Shown piece after piece: positions 44,016 through 50,971 of a stretch of DNA of 64,000 bases; position 1 is the first letter of the stretch; every line of letters starts with the position of its first letter. The notes below the pieces were generated by a model. That model was not told the origin of the DNA. It searched no databases and saw nothing but the letters and a program-made list of their open reading frames with translations. The DNA is from JBARKJ01 sp963698885 (lineage in GTDB: Bacteria; Nitrospirota; JACRHJ01): positions 62,001 through 126,000 of the forward strand of contig CAVOSJ010000004.1 in assembly GCA_963698885.1 (NCBI GenBank), read 5' to 3'. The translations under genes were made by a program, and so were the position numbers.

Positions 44016-45239
44016 TTAAGCGGCTGAAATCTGGGACCCGCTCTCCAGGGCGGGGAGGCGGATGATGAAGGTGGAGCCCACTCCGGGCTCGCTTTCGACA
44101 TCTATCACGCCGCCGTGGTCATTTATTACCCTGTCAACGACCGAAAGTCCGAGCCCCGTCCCTTCCCAGTCAGACTTGGTGGTGTAAAACGGGATGAAAA
44201 TTTTGCTTAGAGCTTCCTTCTCAATGCCGATGCCGGTATCCTTCAGCTTTACCTCGACATAGTCGCGTTGCGAGGGTGGGCGGTCACGGAGAAGTTCGGC
44301 TTTCGAGTTGCCCCTGGTTTTCGTGACCCGGATGACTATATCGCCTCCCTGGGGCATGGCGTGGAGCGCGTTCACCAGAAGATGGGAGAAAACCTCCTCC
44401 ATTTCTTCGGGCGACGCCAGTACCTCCGGGATGTCCGGCTCCATGTCCAGCCGCACTTTTATGTTGTTCTTCATGAACTGCGTGGACATTGTCCGGATCG
44501 ACGCTTTTATGGACGAGAGCAGGTGGATTGGCTTCTTTTCCCTTTTTATCCTGCGCGAGAAGAGGTTAAGGTTCGTGACTATCGCGTTTATCCTGTCAAC
44601 ATCGGACATTATCTTCCCTATATACTCGCGCCTGGGGTCGCCCTCATCCAGTTCGTCAATCATTATCTGGGAATAAAGCGCGATTGAATTTAACGGGTTC
44701 CTTATCTCATGAGCCATGCCGCCGGACATCTCGCCAAGCGAGGCCAGGTTTGTCTGGTGGATAAGCCTGTCCTGGGTCTCCATTAAATCTCTTGTCCTCT
44801 CCTCCACCTTTCGCTCAAGCTCGCGGTTAAGCTCCTGGACCTCTTCCTGGAGGTGCTTTGCCTTTATCTCGGCGGTCCTTATCCTCAAGGTGTCCTTTAC
44901 CACCGTCAGTATCTGGTCTTTCACGAAGGGCTTTATCACGTAGTCGGACGCGCCGGCCTTCATCACCGAGGCGGCCACTTCCTCGCTTCCGCGCCCGGTT
45001 ACCATTATTACGTATACTTCTTCGGAAAATGCCTTTATCTGTTGCAGGACTTCCAGGCCGGTAATATCCGGCATCATGTAGTCCAGGAGCACCAGATCCG
45101 GGTTGTTTTCTTTGACGTGTTGGACGGCTTCGGTCCCGTTGTAGGCGGAAATCACTTCATATCCGGCAAGTTCGAGGATTTTAGAAAGTACCTTTACGAT
45201 ATCCTGTTCGTCATCGACAACAAGTATTTTTTCGGACAT
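44016..45239 (-). CDS. hybrid response regulator-histidine kinase
   Basis: This 407-residue cytoplasmic protein has an N-terminal receiver domain with Asp53 ('LVLLDYMMPDI'), a coiled-coil linker (about 125-165), a HisKA domain with His177 ('GGMAHEIRNPLNS') and a HATPase_c domain ('LVNALHAMPQGGD', 'GTGLGLSVVDRV'). The receiver-first order is of the kind that senses a phosphorylated upstream partner. The AT-rich region ahead of it contains a tandem repeat. No dedicated output regulator is next to it, but it directly precedes (in coordinate) the gas vesicle operon. Confidence 0.88.
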   Translation of the reverse strand: MSEKILVVDDEQDIVKVLSKILELAGYEVISAYNGTEAVQHVKENNPDLVLLDYMMPDITGLEVLQQIKAFSEEVYVIMVTGRGSEEVAASVMKAGASDYVIKPFVKDQILTVVKDTLRIRTAEIKAKHLQEEVQELNRELERKVEERTRDLMETQDRLIHQTNLASLGEMSGGMAHEIRNPLNSIALYSQIMIDELDEGDPRREYIGKIMSDVDRINAIVTNLNLFSRRIKREKKPIHLLSSIKASIRTMSTQFMKNNIKVRLDMEPDIPEVLASPEEMEEVFSHLLVNALHAMPQGGDIVIRVTKTRGNSKAELLRDRPPSQRDYVEVKLKDTGIGIEKEALSKIFIPFYTTKSDWEGTGLGLSVVDRVINDHGGVIDVESEPGVGSTFIIRLPALESGSQISAA

Positions 45240-45558
45240 CTAAATTCCAGCTTTCCTTTTATATCAAGTATGTAACTATAAAGAAACTATAAAGCCGCCT
45301 GCAAACCGCCCGCTTATGAACCTCAGAAGATTACAATAATGAAATAATTCTGTCAATAACATCGCACATTAAAATATGAGCGTCACTACTCGCAGTAATT
45401 ACAATTTGACCTTTAATATGAGAAAAAATAATGATTTTAAACCGATTCCGGTAATCGTTATTATATCATATGGAATGATTATTAACGGAAATGCAATAAG
45501 ATTTAATATAAAACTGTGAACCAGATATGTCAGGGCTTGCAATCTGACTGCCGGCGTA
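45240..45558. other. AT-rich intergenic region between kinase and gas vesicle operon
   Basis: This 319-base gap has no gene, tRNA or strong terminator that I can support. It contains the 11-base-period repeat AACTATAAAG at 45274-45283 and 45285-45294, within about 60 bases of the kinase start, and a weak 5-bp hairpin (GTCAG/CTGAC) about 15 bases after the last gas vesicle gene. Confidence 0.5.
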
Positions 45559-46269
45559 TCAGGATGGCGTGTCAAATAGTGATGGGGCGGGCGTTACCGG
45601 CGCAACGAGTTCGGCGGCCAGCTTATTCAATGCCCGCATATTCTTTTTGTGAAGCGGGATAAGTTTCTGGTATTCCCTGATCATCTTAATATCCTTTACC
45701 TCAAAGACATGGATGTCGTCAGGCAAAAACGTCCTGACGTTATGATATGCACCAATGAACAGCACTCCCGTCTCTCCAACATTCAGAGTTTTGGTAATCC
45801 TTTGTGCGATGTAAGCGTCCCTGTCTCTCAGGAGGCTGTTTTTCCTGGCCTTGTACTTTAAGAAGGCCACCGTCCTTTTTGCAGCAGAGGAGGCGACCAT
45901 TAGTCCTACAATATAGTCCCTCTCTTCCTTTACAAGCTTGAAGTCCTCCGTCTTCATCAGGACCGCTCCCCGCTTCAGGAGATCGTCCAATATAATATAA
46001 TTCTTGCTTCCGCTTTTCACTCCCTCATCTACTATCTTCCGGCCCATGTCGCCGTCCGCGACCATACCGTCCTGATAGACCTTGAACCCCTCAACTTTTA
46101 TCGCTGAAAAGAAGCTGGCCAGGGCATCCCATAACCCTGAGATAGTCTGCCTGTGGCGGTTCCAAAACTCCTCTCCGTAATCCTTAATCCCGCGTTCAAC
46201 CATCTCAGCGGACAGGGAGCCCAAGTCTGCATCCATATGTATCACGGGAACATACAGAAGCTTTTTCAT
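45559..46269 (-). CDS. gas vesicle cluster protein of unknown function
   Basis: I do not recognise this 236-residue protein. It has no signal peptide or membrane segment. A strongly hydrophobic patch 'TGVLFIGAYHNVRTFLPDDI' (residues about 170-189) has a 'GAYHN' motif that looks catalytic and loosely recalls TraB/GumN-like or metallopeptidase folds, and the rest is mixed alpha/beta. It is the last gene of the gas vesicle operon, 6 bases after a GvpJ/M-type gene, so it is likely part of it. Its role could be in maturation or turnover, but no function is claimed. Confidence 0.6.
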   Translation of the reverse strand: MKKLLYVPVIHMDADLGSLSAEMVERGIKDYGEEFWNRHRQTISGLWDALASFFSAIKVEGFKVYQDGMVADGDMGRKIVDEGVKSGSKNYIILDDLLKRGAVLMKTEDFKLVKEERDYIVGLMVASSAAKRTVAFLKYKARKNSLLRDRDAYIAQRITKTLNVGETGVLFIGAYHNVRTFLPDDIHVFEVKDIKMIREYQKLIPLHKKNMRALNKLAAELVAPVTPAPSLFDTPS

Positions 46270-46275
46270 GATGGC

Positions 46276-46575
46276 TCAGCTGGCAGGTATCTTATTTTCA
46301 AGTGATAACACCTTTTCCTTCAGGGCTGCGTTTTCTTTTTCCATGGCATCCACCCTTGTCGAAAGGTACGGATCAGTCTGCCACCAGTTAATGCCCATCT
46401 CCTGGGCCTTGTCCACGGAGGCGATGAGCAGCCTCAGTTTGATGTTCAACAGCTCTATGTCGACAAGGTTTATCTTTATATCCCCGGCTATTACAATTCC
46501 TTTGTCCAGCACCCGTTCCAGTATGTCAGCCAGGTTTGTAGCCTGGTTTGGGTGGACCATCCGGTGTTCCGGCAT
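46276..46575 (-). CDS. gas vesicle protein, GvpA/J/M/S family
   Basis: This 99-residue protein has the GvpA-type core 'LADILERVLDKGIVIAGDIKINLVDIELLNIKLRLLIASVDKAQEM' (in outline). It has a C-terminal helical extension ('DAMEKENAALKEKVLSLENK') that the main GvpA lacks. Minor members of this family cap or nucleate vesicles. The extension suggests GvpJ or GvpS. It lies between gvpK and the terminal unknown gene. Confidence 0.85.
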   Translation of the reverse strand: MPEHRMVHPNQATNLADILERVLDKGIVIAGDIKINLVDIELLNIKLRLLIASVDKAQEMGINWWQTDPYLSTRVDAMEKENAALKEKVLSLENKIPAS

Positions 46576-46601
46576 AATGTTTCCTCACCTGTTAAAAAAC
46601 G

Positions 46602-46943
46602 TTACATCAAGTCCTCAATCGGTCCCAATTTCAAATCCAGGTCGCCGTCCTTAAGCCCGAATATCTTCCTTAGCTCACCCATCCTGGCTTCCAGTTTCAT
46701 GAATGTTTCGCCAAGCCTTTCGACCTGTTCATCGGAGAGCGAACCGCCCTCAATCCTGCGTATGGCCTGTTTCTCCAGAAGCCTTCTTAGAAGGTCTATG
46801 ACTGCAAGGACAAGTCTGGCCAGCCCCTGCTCCACCTTTTCCGGGTCTGCGTTGATCCTGTCGGGCAGTGTTTTATCCAGCCTTTCCAGTTCGCCTGCGA
46901 ACTCTTCGATGAAATCCGTACTCACCTCGGGCCTTGGCATCAC
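46602..46943 (-). CDS. gvpK: gas vesicle protein GvpK
   Basis: The 113-residue protein matches GvpK, an accessory protein needed for vesicle formation: 'RINADPEKVEQGLARLVLAVIDLLRRLLEKQAIRRIEGGSLSDEQVERLGETFMKLE' in outline. The region is helical and charged. It overlaps the preceding GvpF/L gene by four bases (ATGA). Confidence 0.9.
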   Translation of the reverse strand: MMPRPEVSTDFIEEFAGELERLDKTLPDRINADPEKVEQGLARLVLAVIDLLRRLLEKQAIRRIEGGSLSDEQVERLGETFMKLEARMGELRKIFGLKDGDLDLKLGPIEDLM

Positions 46944-47677
46944 TTTTTCTCCCAGGTTGCAGATGCACAGTCTTGAATGAAATTATACGGCGGCCAAGGA
47001 CCGCTCAGCAGGAACTTAAGCTCGGGGAATGAAACCCTTACCCTTTCAAATGTCTCCCTGAAAGACTGGACGCTATCCATCTCTACCAGATACGTGGCGC
47101 TGAGCAAACGTCTTTCGCCTTTCGGCCCCTCAACATTTTTTTCACAAACAATACCCTGAAACATCGAATTGAGGGCATCCATGTACTCGGCGGCCTTTTG
47201 GCGGACCGCCTCTTCGAGTATATGTTCCCTTATCCTCATTGACATATAACGTTTCCCCGGTGAAGCGTCTTGGGAATCACTGATATCCAATGCGCCTTCA
47301 AGGTTTGCTCCCGTATAACCGATGACGCCGAGAGCCTTTATGCCAAATTCCACCTTCCCCCGCACCCTGCCCAGGTTTTCCGACAGAACACTGTAGTGCT
47401 CCGACAGGACGGACAGTATCCTGTTTTCTCCGTCGAACACCGAAAGAAAGCGGGCAGGAAGCACGGTATAACGCTCCATCATTTTCTCGACGACATCCTC
47501 GTGCGCCATGACATATTCCCGCATCATCTCCGCAGGCGGAATATTTATATCGCCCACGACTGCGCCGATATCCCTGTAAGAGACATTGTGCAAGGCCGAT
47601 CCATCTATCCCGGTAATGCCGCTCAACGGCTCGCTGGAATCTATGACCGCGTAGAGATATTTTTTTAAAGGGCCCAT
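46940..47677 (-). CDS. gas vesicle protein GvpF/L family
   Basis: GvpF/L proteins are accessory proteins that bind GvpA monomers and help nucleate the shell. This one has about 245 residues from the start at 47677, with the N-terminal 'KKYLYAVIDSSE' strand and the family ending 'FLLSGPWPPYNF'. An alternative start 13 codons earlier overlaps the preceding gene by 38 bases and is less likely. It is one of four paralogues. Its N-terminal domain is about 90 residues and its C-terminal about 80, as usual. Confidence 0.88.
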   Translation of the reverse strand: MGPLKKYLYAVIDSSEPLSGITGIDGSALHNVSYRDIGAVVGDINIPPAEMMREYVMAHEDVVEKMMERYTVLPARFLSVFDGENRILSVLSEHYSVLSENLGRVRGKVEFGIKALGVIGYTGANLEGALDISDSQDASPGKRYMSMRIREHILEEAVRQKAAEYMDALNSMFQGIVCEKNVEGPKGERRLLSATYLVEMDSVQSFRETFERVRVSFPELKFLLSGPWPPYNFIQDCASATWEKK

Positions 47678-47678
47678 G

Positions 47679-47891
47679 CTACTGAAACTCAATTTCACGC
47701 CCGGCGTTTTTTTCACGGACTCTTTCCGCAGTCTCGACGGAACAAAGAAGCGCTTTCAAACCCAGGAATATAAGATCCACATCGGCTACGGAAATGGTTA
47801 TATCCCCGCTTAATACAACGCCTTTATTGAGGACCCTGTCCAGCGTCTCCAAAAGCGTTATGTCTTTTGAACCATGCGCGGTTTCGTACAT
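47679..47891 (-). CDS. gas vesicle protein, GvpA/J family
   Basis: A 70-residue member of the GvpA/J family with 'LLETLDRVLNKGVVLSGDITISVADVDLIFLGLKALLCSVETAERV' (in outline). It has a Cys in the second helix and a charged tail rather than the Thr/Ala tail of GvpA. It lies between two GvpF/L genes and is most like GvpJ/M minor proteins. Confidence 0.83.
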   Translation of the reverse strand: MYETAHGSKDITLLETLDRVLNKGVVLSGDITISVADVDLIFLGLKALLCSVETAERVREKNAGREIEFQ

Positions 47892-47902
47892 GAAACTCCC
47901 GT

Positions 47903-48697
47903 TTATGAACAGAAATTATAAGGAGGCCAGGGGCCGGTGCAGACGAATTTGAGACATGCGTCCTCGTACTTTTCCCCGAGTGAGTTCACGGCGCCAAGGA
48001 ACTCGCCGAGCCGTGTCTTTTCAACCAGGCAGGCGGTGTTAAGTATCATCTTTTCCTTTACGCCTGTAACCTCTTCCGGTATCGTGCCGTTGACAACAAC
48101 GCCGTGGCTTCGCTCCGTTAGCCCTTCCACGCTGTCATTATTGTATTCCCATGTCCTTTTTGCGAGTATCTCATCGAGCAACCCGGCGGCCTTCTTTTTC
48201 AGAAGGTACGCCTTGCCGGGCGAAGACGACCTTATGTCATCCTCGAAGCGCCTGATATCTTCCTCTTCCTCCGACAAGCGCTTCTTCAGGCCGTCCATGT
48301 CGCAGTAGACCTTGACACCCCATTCCTCTTTGCCTTCAAGCCGGCCCAGGACAGTCCTGAAGTTCGCACGCCGTTCTTCAAGCATGTGCCTTACATTCTC
48401 CTCCGCCGTGAAGACTGTCCCGAACTTCAGGGGTATGACAGTACACTCATTCATAACCTCTTCAACTACCCTTTCATGTGTGAGCACTCTGGATTCCAGC
48501 CAACCTGTATCATTCAGATTCTTCTTGAGATTTTCCTCACCGAATTCGCTTGACGAAACCCGGCTCGCCAGCGCGCAGAGGTCTTTGTGCCGGACAAAAA
48601 AGCACTCTGCTCCAGCTTTTAACTTGTATTCAATTCCGGGCGTCATCCCGGTTATGCAGTATACGTAGAGCATGAGGACACCATCGTGCTCGTTCAC
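47903..48697 (-). CDS. gas vesicle protein GvpF/L family
   Basis: The 264-residue GvpF/L paralogue starts with a GTG that overlaps the gvpO stop (GTGA), so the two are coupled; an ATG eight codons later ('MLYVYCITG') is an alternative. The N-terminal 'LYVYCITGMTPGIEYKL', 'CTVIPLKFGTVF' and the C-terminal 'FVCTGPWPPYNF' are family marks. Confidence 0.88.
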   Translation of the reverse strand: MNEHDGVLMLYVYCITGMTPGIEYKLKAGAECFFVRHKDLCALASRVSSSEFGEENLKKNLNDTGWLESRVLTHERVVEEVMNECTVIPLKFGTVFTAEENVRHMLEERRANFRTVLGRLEGKEEWGVKVYCDMDGLKKRLSEEEEDIRRFEDDIRSSSPGKAYLLKKKAAGLLDEILAKRTWEYNNDSVEGLTERSHGVVVNGTIPEEVTGVKEKMILNTACLVEKTRLGEFLGAVNSLGEKYEDACLKFVCTGPWPPYNFCS

Positions 48698-48948
48698 GCC
48701 GCTGACAGCTTTCTCCAGTATGATTGCACTTCCAGGTTATCATCCAGTTCCACAGTGTACTGGTTTCTTTCGCACACCTTGGTCTGCAGCCCGAGGGATT
48801 TTATAAAGGAGTCCTCCTCGAACACCTCGGCCTCGATCTCCCAGCCGCTTGGGACCTTTGCAACCCTCAGGGCCTTTATGCATTCCGCGCCGGTGACCTT
48901 GTTCAGGAACTTTATCGCGCGGTTTCTTACCTCGTCTATGTTCATCAC
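48694..48948 (-). CDS. gvpO: gas vesicle protein GvpO
   Basis: This 84-residue protein matches GvpO, an accessory protein of unknown biochemical role: 'GWEIEAEVFEEDSFIKSLGLQTKVCERNQYTVELDDNLEVQSYWR' in outline. The length and the 'E.EVFE' strand pattern are typical of the family. It overlaps both neighbours by four bases. Confidence 0.87.
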   Translation of the reverse strand: MMNIDEVRNRAIKFLNKVTGAECIKALRVAKVPSGWEIEAEVFEEDSFIKSLGLQTKVCERNQYTVELDDNLEVQSYWRKLSAA

Positions 48949-49193
48949 TCCTGGCCCTCCTCCTCGTTTTCCCCTTCGGCGGCAGTCTTTAAACGCGCCA
49001 TGAGTTCCTTTTCCTGCTCGTCATAATCTTCCTCGCTTATCTCGTCCAGTTCAAACTTAAGACGCAGTTCCATGAGCTTTTCGACGAGATAATCCTCGCC
49101 GTACAACTCATGTTCGGCCATTTCCTGGATCCTCCTGAGTATGCCGAACAACCCTTTAAAGGGCAGCAGGAGTATGTCGTCAACGACAAGCAA
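48945..49193 (-). CDS. gvpG: gas vesicle protein GvpG
   Basis: This 82-residue protein has the GvpG core 'FKGLFGILRRIQEMAEHELYGEDYLVEKLMELRLKFELDEISEEDYDEQEKELMARL' in outline. GvpG is one of the essential accessory proteins and binds GvpF/L. The start is a TTG in the same TGATTG overlap as the preceding stop, with GGAGAG upstream. Confidence 0.9.
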   Translation of the reverse strand: MLVVDDILLLPFKGLFGILRRIQEMAEHELYGEDYLVEKLMELRLKFELDEISEEDYDEQEKELMARLKTAAEGENEEEGQE

Positions 49194-49952
49194 TCAGTAC
49201 TCTCCTACATTTATACGTAAATTCACAAAGTTGAAAGGCGGCAAGCCTGTCGCGTATTTGAATTTCACCTTCTCGCCGAACCGTTCGTCCAGCCGTTTCA
49301 ACTCGCCGTAAAAATCGTCCGCGCGAGAACTTCCAACCAGGAACGCCGCGTTCAGCACCATCCTGTCTCCGATATCCCTGTTGATCCTGACCTCGTCCGA
49401 AAGGCCTTTCAGGGCACTCAGAATGATATCCTTATATCGTTCCTTTTCCTGCCCAAGCGCGTCCTCCACCATCCGGCCGATTTTTATTCTCAGATAGTGC
49501 GTGGCCTCCGATGGTCTTGAGGAGACATCCTCCTTTAATTCCCTTATCTCTTTGTGCGAGTTCAGGATGTCATCGTATATCCGCTCTTTTAATATAACCT
49601 TGAGGCCCAATTCCCTTTTACCGCGTATGTCGTTCATGGTCTTAATGAACCCGTCATACTCCTTTTCGAGTATCTTCAGGGTCTTCTCCGCGCTTTCAGC
49701 TATGGTGCAATACCTTACGGGTAAAACGTCGTGGCGTTTCATTATCTCTTCAATTACCTTCATATGGGAGAAGGCGTTCTCCCTTGAAAGCGGCAGCTTC
49801 TTCGCGGGGCAGTCACTGACGACGGCGCCTATGTCATTGAAGTTTATGGTGTATACCTCGTCTCCGTTCCCGCCGACGCCCAACGGCCCGAACCGCTCCG
49901 GCTGGCCGCCTGTCAAAGCTATGCAGTATATATATTTGCCTTCTTTTTCCAT
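49194..49952 (-). CDS. gas vesicle protein GvpF/L family
   Basis: The 252-residue GvpF/L paralogue starts at 49952, where GAGGATAAAGAG precedes 'MEKEGKYIYCIAL'; an open frame reaching 50114 is not homologous and lies inside the J-domain gene. The C-terminal 'KFKYATGLPPFNFVNLRINV' matches the family. Confidence 0.88.
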   Translation of the reverse strand: MEKEGKYIYCIALTGGQPERFGPLGVGGNGDEVYTINFNDIGAVVSDCPAKKLPLSRENAFSHMKVIEEIMKRHDVLPVRYCTIAESAEKTLKILEKEYDGFIKTMNDIRGKRELGLKVILKERIYDDILNSHKEIRELKEDVSSRPSEATHYLRIKIGRMVEDALGQEKERYKDIILSALKGLSDEVRINRDIGDRMVLNAAFLVGSSRADDFYGELKRLDERFGEKVKFKYATGLPPFNFVNLRINVGEY

Positions 49953-49954
49953 AG

Positions 49955-50971
49955 TCAGCTCTTTATCCTCACGCTTAGGATGTTCCGGCGCCCAGCATCG
50001 CGGGGGTACTCGTTTAGCCCGGCCTGTCCATTGCCAAGACAATCGATGAGCAGCCGGTATGCCTTGTTCACCTCCTCGAACTCTCCCGCAGAGCCGGATA
50101 CATCCGGGTGGCACCGCATCGCCTTTTTCTTGTACGCCTTCTCTATATCTTCAGCGCCGAGCGGACGGCCGTCCAAATCCAGTATTTTCTTCGCCAGCGT
50201 AAGGTCGTCGGGCTTGAACTTCATTACCTCCGCGGTGTAGAAACTATAAGGCGGCAAGGGGCCGATGCACCTGAAATTGACCTCTCCTCCGTAAAGGCCG
50301 TCGAGTTCCTCAAGCTTGCTTTCAAAGAAGTCTTTTTTTAGTTTTTCCACGAGGAAGGCTGTATTGCATATCATGTTGTCGTCCATAGGGTCATGGATTG
50401 CATAAGCCGCGCTGAACGTGCCGAGTGCGCCGTTTATCTCCGCGGCAGAGCTCTCCTTTTGGGCGTCAAGGGTTTGTTTGACCAAGTTGCCAGCCATTAT
50501 CTGGTCTTTTACGGAGACTACGCCGGGATTTGACATCAGCCTTTCCCGCAGCTCTTTGATCTCCTTCATTTCGCTGATACGGCTTATAACCGAGCCAACG
50601 TCGGCCCACGTCGCCGCGACGTCCAGCTCCGCCTTGCCGCTGATTTTTCTGAAAACTTCCCTGAACCGCATATAGCCCCCAGAAAGGATATCTTCAACCT
50701 CTCCGGAATGGCTGGCAAAAGTGCCAAGCTTCATGGGTATGATGGAATATGAGTCCATGATATTTTCGATAACCTGCTGATGCCTGAGAAGGCATCTGGC
50801 CAACTGGTACTTGGGGATGATAGAGTAATCGAGGACATCCGAGTCGCTCACCACGGCTGAAATATCCTGGTACGGCATTGTATATACGCTTCCAAAGGAG
50901 GGGTCTTCACCCGCGCCGAATTTCAGCGTTTCCGAAGTTTCAATAACGCCGTATATGTACTTTCCGTTCAT
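49955..50971 (-). CDS. GvpF/L protein with C-terminal DnaJ-type J domain
   Basis: The first 250 residues are a complete GvpF/L protein ('YIYGVIETSETL', 'SIIPMKLGTFA', 'FRCIGPLPPYSFYTAEVMKF'). The last 85 include a J domain (about 254-312) with the essential HPD at 288-290 in 'KKKAMRCHPDVSG' and the following 'FEEVNKAYRLL' helix. J domains bring clients to Hsp70 (DnaK) and trigger its ATPase. A GvpF/L with such a domain would recruit Hsp70 to nascent vesicles. It lies directly upstream of the Cdc48 gene (overlap 4 bases) and next to the other assembly genes. Confidence 0.88.
   Translation of the reverse strand: MNGKYIYGVIETSETLKFGAGEDPSFGSVYTMPYQDISAVVSDSDVLDYSIIPKYQLARCLLRHQQVIENIMDSYSIIPMKLGTFASHSGEVEDILSGGYMRFREVFRKISGKAELDVAATWADVGSVISRISEMKEIKELRERLMSNPGVVSVKDQIMAGNLVKQTLDAQKESSAAEINGALGTFSAAYAIHDPMDDNMICNTAFLVEKLKKDFFESKLEELDGLYGGEVNFRCIGPLPPYSFYTAEVMKFKPDDLTLAKKILDLDGRPLGAEDIEKAYKKKAMRCHPDVSGSAGEFEEVNKAYRLLIDCLGNGQAGLNEYPRDAGRRNILSVRIKS

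Noticed and set aside
45559..45700. Terminator after the gas vesicle operon
   Set aside because: Only a 5-bp stem without a T run is present. I cannot support a terminator.
49953..50114. Extension of a GvpF/L gene
   Set aside because: It lies inside the J-domain gene in another frame. The homologous start is at 49952.
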